DNA of 64,000 nt, taken from NCBI GenBank assembly GCA_036346375.1, contig CM070514.1, forward strand, positions 20,240,463 to 20,304,462. The letters run 5' to 3'. The first letter of the stretch is position 1. The number at the start of each line of letters is the position of its first letter. Positions 53,814 through 64,000 of the stretch are shown piece after piece. The notes beneath the pieces were generated by a model. That model was not told where the DNA came from and ran no database searches. It saw only the letters and a list, made by a program, of their open reading frames with translations. A program made the translations under genes and the position numbers. Origin of the DNA: Guadua angustifolia. Its lineage: Eukaryota; Streptophyta; Magnoliopsida; Poales; Poaceae.

Positions 53814-55465
53814 ATGGCGGGTTCACTCTCGCAGCGACAAGAGGTGGCGGAGGCCGGCAGCGCCCAGAACAAGTTCCAGCTCTCCCGTCGGATGAGGGAT
53901 CGCCTCATGCCGCCCCCGCAGCAGGGCAGTGGTGCCCCCTGGCAGTGGCCGAACTTCCAGTCCGGCGTCGGCTGGCCATGGAGGCCGCCACTCCGGCCTA
54001 GAACCTGCATGCGGTCCGTCTCCTCCTGGATCACCCTCCGGTGGAACTTACAAGAGACACCACGGCCACGCCGTGGCTACGTGATATTGCTGGCCTCGCG
54101 GTTGCGGCCCAGCTCCGCGTAGGGATGCCTGATTGGTCGGGGACCGTCGGTACCACTCAGCCAAGTGTGCACGTCGATCGCACCCAAGCTTCCAGCTGCC
54201 CACGTGGGAAGTGCTCTGGCCAGGAGGGCCAGAGTAAGGGAAAAGGCGTGCAAGAAGAAGGTCCCAGCTCCACGAGGAGCCGTGAGGACCTGAGGGTCCA
54301 TCTGGAGAAGCGTCGCCAGCGGCGCGGCGGTGATTTACGTGATCACCTGCAGCGTCGTCGCGCTCGCGACGGACGGATGGCCCCTGGGGGTGAGAGTTCC
54401 TCTCACGACTCTCACCTTCAGAGCGAGGAGGAAGTCCGCTCCTCCGACTCTTTAGGGAGTCGTGATCCGCACTCCCCGGCACGGTCTCCGGGCCGGGGTT
54501 CAGGTGGATGGCAGGATACCCCCTACGGCATTGGATGCCATGCGTTTTCCCGATGGCTACGCCGTGTAGTGTGGCCCGAGAGGTTTCACCCGGCCTCTAT
54601 CGAGAAGTACGACGGCACCACCAACCCAGAGGAGTTCTTGCAGATCTACACCACGGTGGTGCGTGTCGCTGGCGGGTCTAAGAAAGCCATGGCTAACTAC
54701 TTCCCAACGGCCTTGATGGGGTTCGCCCAGTCCTAGCTGTTGAACCTCCCACGGGGATCAGTGCGCTCGTTGGGTTAGTTGTGTGGCCTCTTCGTCGCCA
54801 ACTTCCAAGGCTCCTTCGCACAGCTGGGCATGGAGGATGATCTTCATGCCCTCGAGCAGGAAAAAGGGGAGTCGTTGCGCGACTTCATTCGGCGATTCTG
54901 CCACTGCCACAACAAGATCCCCCGAATTTCGGAGCAGTCGGTCGTCATCACCTTCCGAAGAGGCATTCACGACCGCAAGATGTGGGAAAACATGGCGACC
55001 CGCAACATCGCCACCACCTCCGAGCTCTTCTTCCTGGCGCACAAGTGCTTGCGCAGCAGAAGCTCGGGGCAGTGTCACAGTGCCGACGAGGACGCGGGGC
55101 GACGGTTAGACCTTAAGGCCCCCCTGCGAACAAGAAGGCGCGGAAGTGCGAGACGGTCGAGACCAGGTGGGTCCTGACCGCTGAGCGCGAGCGTGAAGAT
55201 GCCCGGCCGCGGTGACTGGCGGGATGACCGCCGAGGCAGGCGGGATGACCGCCAAGGCCGGCGTGGTGACCGCCGCGGTAGGAGGAACGACCGCCGTGAG
55301 GATAAGGAGGGCGAGCCTTTCTACCCGATTCACCGGACCAACACTCATGGCTTGGACAATTGCCAGGTTGTGAGCAAGATGGTCAAGCAGCGGCTCAAGG
55401 AGCCGCACCTCATTTACGGCGAGACAAGGCGAAGACCCCGCCTCCGAAGCTTCCAAAGAAAGTGA
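53814..55465 (+). pseudogene. Gag of element G
   Basis: ATG 53814, about 70 bp after the primer-binding site, starts the N-terminal part (MAGSLSQRQEVAEAG...). After a frame change the long frame 54041-54736 has a Ser/Arg-rich region and the capsid start EKYDGTTNPEEFLQIYTTVV and MANYFPTALMGFAQS, stopped by TAG. The capsid continues at 54780-55170 (FQGSFAQ, ESLRDFIRRFCHCHNKIPRI, ITFRRGIHDRKMW). An Arg/Asp/Gly-repeat region follows (55195-55310), then the knuckle-like HRTNTHGLDNC near 55340. Four or more stops or frameshifts. The knuckle has lost its first cysteine. Confidence 0.82.
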
Positions 55466-55472
55466 TTGCGCC

Positions 55473-55990
55473 GTGGCGTACATTCATGGTGGCTCGTCCA
55501 CCTACCCCTCCCACGCATCCTATAAGCGGCTGAGGAGGCAAGTCTGCGCTACGACGTCGAGTTCAGGGGTGTGTCGGATGCTGAAGTGGTCGGAGGAGCC
55601 GATCACCTTCAGCCGGGTTGACCACTCTGAGAGCACTGCCGGTATAGGTCACCTTCCGGTCATGGTTTCTCCCACGATCTGGAATGTGAAGCTTGGGCGT
55701 GTGCTGATGGACGGAGGGAGTTCCCTCAACCTCCTGTCCTTCAAGGCATTCCGGGCGCTCCAGGTGTCGAACCAGGAGCTGCGATCGGCCTTGCCCTTCT
55801 ACTTGCCAGAGCTCCCTGGTGGCATGGTCCCCTAGGCCAAGTCGCCTCCCGTCACCTTCGGGGAGGAAAGCAACTTCCAGACGGAGTCGGGTCGACTTGA
55901 AGTCGCCGACCGACCTCCGCATAATGCTATACTCGGTCATGGCGTTGGCCAAGTTCATGGCGGCAACCCACTATGGATACATGATGGTGA
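55473..55990 (+). pseudogene. Aspartic protease of element G
   Basis: The active site is VLMDGGSSLNLLS near 55705-55740, with DGG as in element E. PVMVSPTIWNVKLGRV precedes it. A TAG at 55833-55835 interrupts the domain (GGMVP-stop-AKSPPVTFG). The tail with FMAATHYGYMMVKIP near 55950 is in the following frame. Confidence 0.82.
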
Positions 55991-56294
55991 AAATCCCGGT
56001 ACGGTGGCCCCATAGTCATCGGATGTGCGGGCGAAGCCTTGCGCTGCACTGGCGCGCCTTGGACTCGCCGGTGCCACCTACGTGAAGCCGGCTGATGCCG
56101 CCTTTTCGGGAGTCCCTCAGGCACAGACCCGCGCCTCGCTCGGCTCGACCAACGAGGTAAAGATGGTCTCCCTGAGTGAGGGCGAGCCCGGGAAGTCCGT
56201 CTTCATTGGCGCCAGCCTTAGCGCCAAATAGGAAGACGCGCTCGTCACCTTCCTCCGGTTTAATTCCGACGCGTTCGCTTGGCAACCGTCCGAT
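55991..56294 (+). pseudogene. Protease-RT linker of element G
   Basis: It encodes a short decayed linker (for example TNEVKMVSLSEGEPGKSVFI and GASLSAK-stop near 56150-56232), followed by FLRFNSDAFAW-like text. Such linkers precede RT in Tat elements. Confidence 0.6.
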
Positions 56295-57180
56295 ATGACT
56301 GGGGTCCCCAGGGAGGTGATTGAGCTCCGACTGGCTATGCTCCTTGAGGTGCGCCCAGTCAGTCAGAAGGCCCGGCGCCAAGCACCAGAGTGGCAAGACG
56401 CCATTCGGGAGGATGTAGAGAAGCTGCTGCGCGCAGGGATCATTTGGGAAGTCTCTCACCCTGAGTGGCTTGCCAACCCTGTGCTTGTCAAGAAGTCCAA
56501 TGGGAAGTGGCGGATGTGCGTCGATTTCACCGACCTCAACAAGACCTGCCCGAAGGACCCTTACCCCTTGCCGCGTGTCGATCTCATCGTCGACTTGACG
56601 GCAGGGTGTGAGCTGCTGTGCTTTCTGGATGCGTACTCAGGGTACCACCAGATTAGCATGGCGGCGGAAGATGAAGAAAAAACCGCTTTTGTAACACCCA
56701 TGGGCATCTATTGTTATATCAGAATGGCTTTTGGGTTAAAAAAATGCTGGTTCTACTTACCAACGCGCCATGCATATTACTTTCCGTCCATAGATAGGGC
56801 GCAATCTTGAGGTGTACATTGATGACTTGGTTGTGAAAGTGAAAAAGAGCGAAGAACTAATTAAAGACCTAGAGGAAATCTTCATCAACCTCCGGAAGAA
56901 TTGCTTGAAGCTCAACCCCGAGAAGTGTGTGTTCGGCATGCCCTCTAGAAAGCTATTAGGGTTCCTCGTGTCCAGGCGGGGCATTGAGGCCAATCCTGAC
57001 AAGATAGCAGCCATTGAACACATGAAGCCGATTCGACTCAAGCGGTGCGTGCTGGCTGGTCGGGTCGCCCTCCTCCCAGGCGATTCATCGTCCTTGGGAG
57101 AAAGAAGCTGCCCTTTTCAAGCTGCTGAAGAAGGCGAACCACTTCGAGTGGATCGAGGAGGCTCAATGAGCATTTGAAGA
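56295..57180 (+). pseudogene. Reverse transcriptase of element G
   Basis: In the 56295-56810 frame: LLRAGIIWEVSHPEWLANPV, LVKKSNGKWRMCVDFTDLN, CPKDPYPLPRVDLIVD and LCFLDAYSGYHQISM, ending at MAFGLKK where a frameshift occurs. The next frame (from 56805) has the catalytic VYIDDLVVKVKK box, KCVFGMPSRKLLGFLVSRRG and PDKIAAIEHMKP. The key aspartates are present. RT is thus complete across one frameshift. Confidence 0.9.
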
Positions 57181-58063
57181 CTTGAAGCAAGACCTCTTCT
57201 CACCAGTCTTGGTCGCCCCTCGGCCCTAGCTTAACTATTGCTACAGACATCGCCGCTACCCAGCAGTAGTGAGCGCGGTACTAGTGGCGGTGAGGGAAGG
57301 CATCTAGAAGCCAGTCTACTACGTCAGCAAGGTGCTACATGAGGTAGAGACCATATACCCACAAGCGCAGAAGATATTGTACGCTGTTCTGGTGGCGTCC
57401 AGGAAGCTGTGGCACTATTTTCAAGGGCGAGAAGTCACGGTGGTCACTGCCTACCCCCTACGAGAGATCCTTCACAACCGAAAAGTAGAAGGCCGCATCC
57501 CCAAGTGGTCGGTAGAGCTGGGGGAATTCTGTCTTAAGTTTGTACTCCGCATCATCATCAAGAGCCAGAAGCTGGCGGAGTTTGTTGCCGAATGGACTCC
57601 CGCTGCTCCTGAAGCTGAAGAAACCCCCGCGCCTTCCCGCTGGACTCTATTCTTCGACGGCTCCTTCAGGCTCGAAGGCGCGGGGGCTTGGGTTGTCCTG
57701 GTCTCTCCAACCGGTGACATCCTCCAATACGTGGTTGCCCTCGACTTCAAGGCCACCAACAATATCACCAAATACGAGGGCCTGCTGGTAGGGCTGTGCA
57801 CCACCTCGGCGTTAGGCGTCCGACACCTTCAAGTCAAAGGTGACTCTCTACTGGTCATCAACCAAGCGCGGAAGGAATTTCAATGCTCTGATCCTACCAT
57901 GGTCGCCTACTTGGCGGAGGTCAGGAAGATGGAGCGTCACTTTGAAGGACTGAGATATATCCATATCCCTCGATGCGACAATCATATGGCGGACGGGCTT
58001 TCACAGCTCGCGTCCTCAAGAACCTTTGTCCCGGTCGGGGTCTTTGAAGAAAGACTATCATGA
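57181..58063 (+). pseudogene. Dual RNase H region of element G
   Basis: The first RNase H is decayed at 57200-57330. The clean frame 57332-58063 has VYYVSK-like text before it, then YPQAQKILYAVLVASRKLWH, YFQGREVTVVTAYPLREIL and LAEFVAEWTPAAPE. The archaeal-type second RNase H follows: LFFDGSFRLEGAGAWVVL with the first D, TNNITKYEGLLVGL (lysine where the glutamate is usual, then YEG), LQVKGDSLLVINQ with the middle D, and DNHMADGLSQLAS. A TGA at 58061-58063 ends the frame; about 170 bp of Ala/Gly-rich spacer precede the integrase frame. Confidence 0.85.
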
Positions 58064-58231
58064 CCGTCCATCGCTGCCCTCGGTTCGGGAGGGGATGATG
58101 GTGCAGCCGTCGCGGCCTCCGACTCTAGCGGGGAGGGCGGTGCGGCTGTCGCGGCCTTCGATTCAGGGAGGGTAGGCAACGCACCTGCCTCAGCCCCCAA
58201 GTCCAGGAGGGAAGGCGGCGGTGCCGCCGAT

Positions 58232-59546
58232 GTGGCACCCGGGGAAAAGCCTGGCCAAGCGGAGTACCCGGGCGATCACCGTGTGATCGCCACTCTCGGC
58301 CGGGAAGGTCGATGGATGGATCCTATCCTAGCCTTTCTGCGAGACCGAGTGATCCCCGACGATGATGCCTCAGCTGAGAAGATAGCACGCAAGGCCAAGT
58401 GCTATACTCTGGTAGGTGGGGACCTATACCGCCGGAGCAGAAGCGGAATTCTACTGAAGTGCATCACTCGGGAAGAGAGGAGCGCCCTGCTCTATGATAT
58501 CCATGAAGGCATGTGCGGGAGCCATATGTCCGGCCGGACGCTTGTCGGCAAAGCATTCCGCCAAAGATTTTATTGGCCTACTGCCCTTCAAGATGTTTGC
58601 GAGCTGGTTAGGAGATGCGAAGCATGCCAATTCTTCGCTAGGCAAATCCACCGACCAGCCCAAGCTCTGCAAACCATCCCGCTCTCTTGGCCGTTTGTGG
58701 TCTGGGGGCTGGATATCCTGGGCCCGTTTCCACGGGCCACGGGGGGCTTCACCCACTTGTTCGTCGCCATCAACAAATTCACCAAGTGGGTCGAAGCCGA
58801 AGCTGTACATGCTATCACGGCTTCAGCTGCTATCAAGTTCATCCACGGGTTCTTCACCCTCTTTGGAGTCGCTAATCGCATCATCACCGACAAAGACACT
58901 CAATTCACCAGCGCGGCCTTCCTGGAGTTTTCTGAGGAGATGGGCACCAAGGTATGCTTTACTTCGGTTGCCCATTCAAGGAGTAATGGCCATGCTGAGC
59001 GTGCCAACGCGCTGGTGCTGAGGGGCTTGAAGACTAGGGCATTTGATCGACTCCATAAGTGGGCGCGATGTGGACGGAAGAACTCCATTTTGCAGGTTGT
59101 GGTCGCCCAACCACACCTAGTCGAGCAACTGGAGAAACGCCTTTCTTCCTGGTCTACGGCGCAGAAGCTGTCCTCCCGTCCGAGCTGTCGCTCGGCTCGC
59201 CACGTGTCTCAGCGTTCAGCGAGGAAGGACAAGAAGACCACCGCGGGGAAGATGTCAACCTTCTGGAGGAGGTGCGCGACCGGGCAGCCTTGCGCGCCAC
59301 CCGGTACCAACAAAGTCTCAGGCGGTACTATGCCACCCGGGTCTGCGAGAGGACACTGGCAGTAGGCGACCTGGTCTAGCGTAGAATCCAGATGCATGCC
59401 GGGCTCCACAAACTGTCTCCCCGATGGGAGGGCCCCTTTAAGGTGGTCTCAGTATCTCTACCCGGGGCGGTCCGGTTGGCCACTAAGGACGATCAAGAGC
59501 TGGCCAACTCCTTCAACGTGGAGTTGTTGCAAAAGTTTTACCCCTA
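58232..59546 (+). pseudogene. Integrase of element G
   Basis: The N-terminal zinc finger is present: HEGMCGSHMSGRTL for the histidines and RRCEACQFFARQI for the cysteines. The core has VWGLDILGPFPR (D), IITDKDTQFTS (D) and GHAERANALVLRG (E). After HKWA (about 59065) a frameshift moves the C-terminal part to the frame 59059-59379 (FFLVYGAEAVLPSELSL, RRYYATRVCERTLAVGDLV). After one more stop the GPF module (RWEGPFKVVSVSLPGAVRLA) ends with FNVELLQKFYP and TAA at 59545-59547. No chromodomain, as expected for Tat. All catalytic residues are visible. Confidence 0.9.
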
Positions 59547-59549
59547 AAG

Positions 59550-60860
59550 CCGTAAGTACCCAGTGGTTTGCCTTGATCAGCTGTGCGGGCTAGTTTTTCC
59601 CCCAGCTGATCGGCGACTGCTGGCGGTTAGCAAAGTTGGTTGCCTTAAAGGCTTCTGCTTTATTCTCCTTGCTTGTCCGTTGGTGGGTGATATTGCGCGG
59701 GGGTGTCATGAGTTCCAGCGGTTTGGCCGCTCCTTGTTGATCTGCGGTAACACCCAGCATTCGCGTCGTGCGAGGACGAGCGACCAGGAGCATGAGTGTG
59801 GCACGGTGGCTCAAACACGGCTCGCACACCTCGAGTTGGCTCCGCGAAGCACTACTGGCTATCACCGCGAGTACCGCAAGCCCGATACCACTCCTGGAAA
59901 CCTGCAGCCTTGCCACGCAACGCCGTGGGCTGGTTCCGAATCATAAGAGCCTAAGTTCCAAAGAAAGGGGCCATGACGTGCCCGCGCAAGAACTCACGTT
60001 CTTCAATACATTTCCTGCATGCTTTGCGTAACCCTACTTGTGTTTTCAGTAGCTACGCGCAATCGCAGATGAAGTGCTGGAGCACTGACTTAATTCAAAC
60101 ATCCAAGATGGCCCCGTGGCGGCCTAGCAAGAAGGTGGGCAATCATGCCCTACCCGCCGGGCGATAAGTCTGCGTGTGGGCCTGGCGGGCAAGTGGGCAA
60201 TCACGCCCTGCCCACCGGGCAAGCAGGTGGGCGGCCACACCCTGCTCACCGGATGTTGGCTTCCGTGACCAACCTGGGGGCTGGTCGCCCGGTGGCCTAT
60301 GACAAAGATAAGTTGCTCGCCTTGGCAGTATCGACTTGTCTTTCGCATTTGCACCCTGTTGGGTTGAGTTGTGCGTGGTTGTCACTGGTCCAGCTTCCCT
60401 GATGGCTCCTCATTGATAAAAGAAAATGCCCAGCATTTGCGTCGCAAGGACGGGTGACTGGGAGTGCGAGTGTGGCACGGTAACTCAAACGCTGCTCAAG
60501 ACACTCGGGTTGGCCATGGCAAGCACCGGTTGCCACCGCGAGCACCGCGAAGCTTCGATATCGCTTCCTAGAACTCGCTACCTTGTTGCACGATGCTGCG
60601 GTCAGGTTCCAAGGGATCATAATGATATAAGTTCCAAAAGGGCGGGAGTTAGTGACAACCTTGCGCAAAGACTTAATCCTTCGCTTACCTACATCCTGCA
60701 TGTTTTGCGCAATCTTCGTTTGTGTTATTGCAATCACTCAAAAAAATGTCTAAGTATCGACCTAACCTGAGTATTTAGGTTCGCATCATGGCAAGACTGG
60801 GGGCTGATCGCCCAATGGTTGAGTTGAGCAAACGCAATCAGAGAGCGAACAACTAAACAT
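59550..60860. repeat. Spacer of element G with ~675-bp diverged tandem duplication
   Basis: Non-coding between integrase and the antisense ORF's 3' end. Two related blocks are seen: 59753-60095 and 60428-60770. They share phrases such as CCCAGCATT(C/T)GCGTCG, GAGTGTGGCACGGT..CTCAAAC, CACCGCGAG(T/C)ACCGC, ATCATAA, AAGTTCCAAA and ATGTTTTGCG-like text. LTR-type GATCATGCC/AATCATGCC subrepeats lie between them (60113-60250). Confidence 0.72.
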
Positions 60861-60991
60861 GCAGGTAAAACCCAAAAGAGCTAATTTCATTACAATTATT
60901 GAGATTGTTCTGGCATATGGGAAAGCAGGAACAAAGAAGAAACGAAGGAAACAAAAAGAAGCGGCTTGGGCCATCAGTCATCGTTGGCAAC

Positions 60992-63108
60992 CTAGATGTG
61001 CCCATCATCCTCCTCGGCCTTCGGCTTCGCTGCCACCGCGTCGAGGTTCGGGCCCTCCACCGCCATCATGCCGATGACATGCTTCGCAGCCTCGTACACG
61101 CGCGCCTACGCCTGGGCCTCGTCTCCCTCAATGCCGTCCGCAATGGTCATTGGGTTGAAGGTGGCGTCGTGGCTGGCATAGCACACCAGCATGAAGGTCG
61201 CGGTGGCCATGGCAACCTGCCGCCCTTCCTGGACAGAGTGGGCGGCCATGACGGCTGGTAGGCCGGAGAGCGCCGCGGTAGCCCGAGTGATGCAGTGGGT
61301 GTACTGCATCACCGTGGGCTCAAGAGGCTCCCGAAGATCTACGCCTAGCGGCTCCAAGGCCCTCGCCATGGGCCAGTAAGATGGCCGGAGCATGACAGCG
61401 AGGTTGTGCAGCGCACGACGTTGCTCCTCCGCCGTCTGCCTTTGCGCTGCCTCGGCCTCCTGCGCCCCGGCGAGCAGGGTTGCCCCGGTGGCCCTCTCTT
61501 GGGCCAACCATGCCTCCTTCCTCTCCATCTTCCCATGCAACGCCACCACCTGTTGCACCACATGAGCTTCATGTCGGGTGGTCGCTGCGAGAGAGGTGTT
61601 TATGTCAGGAGCTCTTCGCCAAGCTCTAAGAAGCAACAAGACTCGGCCGGTGGCGCATGCGAGGATGATCAGGCGGGGAGCAAAAGTGCTAAGCGCCGGC
61701 GACGTCGATCCCAGCACTTTGAGCCGCCAGTCGCTTCTTGAGCGTAAGTCCTCACACGTCATATGGCTGCGGATGTTGTTCATGGGGGCACCTAACGGCG
61801 CGCTCGGGTGACTTGAAGTCAAGGACGAGCTGGAACTGTGAGCCCGCCGGGTGGGCACCAAAGATGGTTGAGTCGGCGCTGGCCGAGTCGGCGCGCCAGA
61901 GAGTCGATGCCGACGAGGACGGCGCCACAGGAGTCGGCGTCGGAGGAGGGGCGACGGGCGTCGCCGCCCCAGGTGAAGATGCCATCGCTCCGGACGCACT
62001 TGGCGAAGCGGCGGAGTCGGTGGTAGCAGGAGCTTAGCCCCCGGCATGGGCACGCTTGGGGTCCGCGCCCGGGGCATCCGGAGCGATTGGCCGTTTGCTT
62101 GCGCTCCGATCGTCGACCCGGGGCTGATCCCTAATCACCAAGGGGCCGCGGGCCGGCACCATGGCGGGACCAGTGGTGTCCAGGGCCGGGAACGATTGGA
62201 TGATCCGAAGGCGCTCTGCGAACTCCAGATCGCAGAGCGGTCGGACCTCGGCCAGAAAGTCCAGGCCGCTCGGCACTGGCGGGAGCAGCCCGGATAGCCA
62301 TCTTGAGATGGTAGGGCCATCTAGGTTTCCCTCGCCTAGCACAGAAAGAAGACAGGAATATTAGTCAATGGTGATCACAAAGAGGAATATGCATTCAAAA
62401 GAAGGGCAATAGAACTTACCGCCTGCACGCGTGCGCTGCTATGTCGCTATCCCTTGTATCTCGCCATGCAGGCGGGCACAACGACGGAGGGGCGATCCTC
62501 CGAGCCACGGTCCGGACCAAAGCACCCCAATCAAGCCGGTGTCCATGAACCGTTGATACGGGCTGCCATTGCCAGAGCTCCTTGCCTCCTTGACAAATGA
62601 GCTCGCCAATGATTTTGCTCGCGTCAAGGCACCCCGAGGAGGTTCTACCCCGTTGCCGCCGACGAGAGCGATCGCCCGCCACATCTTCCAGTTGGATTTT
62701 GCTGGAAGGAATGTAGCGGGCCACCCATCGCGGAGCGGAAGTGGCAGCCCCACGATTTCTGTCGTCGGGAGCTGCGGCGGTGAAGAAGTAGCGGAAGAGA
62801 GGAAGGTTGGGCATCACCCCTACGAACATCTCGCATAGGTAGGCGAAGGTGGAGAGGATGACGATGGAGTTGGGGGAGAGATGGAGATGATGGATCTCAT
62901 AGAAGTGAAGGACGGTGAGGAAGAATTCAGAGAATGGCGGCACCAGGCCAGCCATAAGACCCCAGGCGAAGACGATAATCTCCCCTGGATTGCAGCTTGG
63001 CACGAGGGTTCCCTGGCGAAGGTGGAGGGAGCCCTCGGGTGCCATCTTGGCGAGAAAATCCACCTTACCCTGGCCAACGGTGGAAGGAAGCAGAAGAGGT
63101 TGCGCCAT
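60992..63108 (-). pseudogene. Antisense extra ORF (Transposase_28 type) of element G, copy 2
   Basis: ATG at 63108 on the minus strand. Exon 1 has the 'putative gypsy type transposon' domain (EIIVFAWGLMAGLVPPFSEF, HHLHLSPNSIVILSTFAYLC, EMFVGVMPNLPLFRYFF), with a frameshift near 62780. An 84-bp intron (62419-62336; GTAAGT donor, CTAG acceptor) leads to exon 2 (GEGNLDGPTISRWLSGLLPP). CAA has become TAA at 62034-62036. A Ser/Pro/Ala-rich part follows, and then a long coiled coil (LHGKMERKEAWLAQERATGA, AEAAQRQTAEEQRRALHNLA near 61400-61520). After a TAG at 61106 the same frame continues to a natural end KAEEDDGHI with TAG at 60992-60994. The gene is antisense to gag-pol. The domain architecture (N-terminal Transposase_28, C-terminal coiled coil) matches grass Tat antisense ORFs; biochemical function is not known. 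Confidence 0.85.
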
Positions 63109-63202
63109 TAAAGCAGAAGCAAAGTTCTTCGAGCAAGGAAGATGAAAGGGCAAAGAGCAATGTGCGCAAGAATCAGAAGGCGTGAACTGCTGGTTGGGGG
63201 TG

Positions 63203-63218
63203 CGTATATATATATGCC
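63203..63218 (-). promoter_or_regulatory. TATA box of antisense ORF copy 2
   Basis: GTATATATATATGCCCC on the plus strand gives TATATATATAC on the minus strand, about 100 bases before the ATG at 63108 and 190 bp inside the 3' LTR. Confidence 0.65.
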
Positions 63219-63391
63219 CCTCATGCGGGTGGTTCGCAAATAGGCAAAAGGACGCGACGTTTTGGGTCCCAAGAAAAATCGACGGAAGTGCGGAGGACCG
63301 AGGCAGTTGCATGCTCAGAAGTGGTGGGCCCATCCAGGAATGCACCAACATTAAATGAGGACTAAAAAGCAGTTGGCGCGTGTTCCAGGAC

Positions 63392-63406
63392 GGCCCCGGG
63401 GGCTAC
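63392..63406 (+). other. Polypurine tract of element G
   Basis: GGCCCCGGGGGCTAC immediately precedes the LTR start TATCGGTGTAC (a TG to TA change). Confidence 0.72.
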
Positions 63407-64000
63407 TATCGGTGTACTTTACACCGGGGTACCCTCTTCATCGCAGAATAGTGGGCCCAAGAAGTGGCCTGGCCCAGCGTGGTAGCCTGGCGGGCAGGTG
63501 GACGATTATGCCCTGCCTGTCGGGTGGTAAGCCCACATGGCGGCCTAGCGGGCAGGTGGGCGATCATGCCCTGCCCGCCAGGCGAGAAGCCCACATGACG
63601 GCCTGGCGAGCGGGTGGGCGATCATGCCCCGCCATCGCCGTAGCCCACGTGGCGGCTCGGGCGAAAGCAGTGGGCGATCATGCCACTCGCGCCAGCGAGA
63701 AACCCGCGTGGTCAGCGGCGGCGGGCGGGCGATCAGCCACGCTCGCACGCCGGTAAGCCTCGTGGCGGCTCGCGAGTGGCGGGTGATCGGGCCCCTCCAC
63801 AAAGCCACGAAGGCAACCAAAGGAATAAGGAGAAGGCTTCGCCTCGAGGTCTCCTTCCCCTAACATGCTGCGTCAGGGCCATTAATTGCGAAGAATGCTG
63901 CTATCAACACGACGACGGCCCATCCCTCTGACGCCTCTCACCAAACCCGTCGCAGGAGTGTCATATCCCGGGAGGACCGAGCGAAGCCTCATGGCGACAT
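63407..64000 (+). mobile_element. Second LTR of element G (runs off the window)
   Basis: It starts TATCGGTGTACTTTACACC and matches the first LTR from 52690, most cleanly at 63805-63945 versus 53072-53212 with a handful of mismatches. 594 bp are visible; about 440 bp more are expected beyond the window. Confidence 0.85.
63470..63790. repeat. LTR subrepeats with GGGCGATCATGCC core, second LTR
   Basis: Five to six units of about 62-65 bp: (G/C)AGGTGGGCGATCATGCCC...AAGCCCACATG(G/A)CGGCCT. They show clearer unit structure than in the first LTR. Confidence 0.85.

Noticed and set aside
1..64000. CRISPR arrays, bacterial operons, tRNA or rRNA genes
   Set aside because: None were seen; the sequence is a plant nuclear transposon-rich region and the tandem repeats found do not have spacer-repeat structure.

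Overview
This window is plant nuclear DNA, almost certainly from a grass (Poaceae). That rests on the transposon families seen: Tekay-type chromoviruses with 3.6-4 kb LTRs, Tat-lineage Ty3/gypsy elements with an antisense extra ORF, CACTA elements with GTCGG/CCGAC subterminal repeats, and small MITEs. I could not name the species. There is no intact cellular gene. The only cellular remnants are a broken ABCC (MRP-type) transporter piece near 33.5-34.4 kb and a short captured exon pair inside a CACTA element near 21.2-21.5 kb.

Region 1 to 32.3 kb is one stack of nested insertions. From outside in: a Ty1/copia element F (+) whose RNase H remnant and 3' LTR lie at 29.5-32.3 kb; a Tat-type element E (-) whose 5' LTR, gag, protease and start of RT lie at 25.7-29.5 kb; a Tekay chromovirus A (+) whose integrase and 3' LTR occupy 1-4.4 kb, with the last 0.3 kb of that LTR at 25.4-25.7 kb; a Tat element B (-) at 4397-25415 with a perfect AGGAG target duplication inside A's LTR. 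Inside B sit two further insertions: a deleted Tekay-type element C (6230-9608) and a lone LTR D of A's family (17479-24568). D carries a 3 kb CACTA element J (20827-23871, target duplication GTA).

Region 32.3-47.5 kb looks like older local sequence with insertions: a repeat found three times (32.36, 47.10 and 47.34 kb), the ABCC pseudogene, a 9.2 kb Mutator-like element (34.99-44.19 kb) with a decayed transposase and a plant-mobile-domain gene, tandem and AT-rich repeats, and a Stowaway-like MITE.

Region 47.5-64 kb starts with a CACTA element H carrying a decayed TNP2 transposase. It is cut at 51183 by a Tat element G (+) in an unusual tandem form: partial 3' region - LTR - complete interior - LTR (running off the window). 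Both Tat families (B and G) carry a separate gene on the strand opposite gag-pol, between integrase and the 3' LTR, each with its own TATA box and a spliceable intron of 82-84 bp. In G this gene has the 'putative gypsy type transposon' (Transposase_28) domain; in B there are two such antisense units, one encoding a 77-residue acidic protein and one a coiled-coil protein with an acidic tail. This is the most interesting biology in the window. All large coding regions have stops or frameshifts, so nothing here looks currently autonomous.
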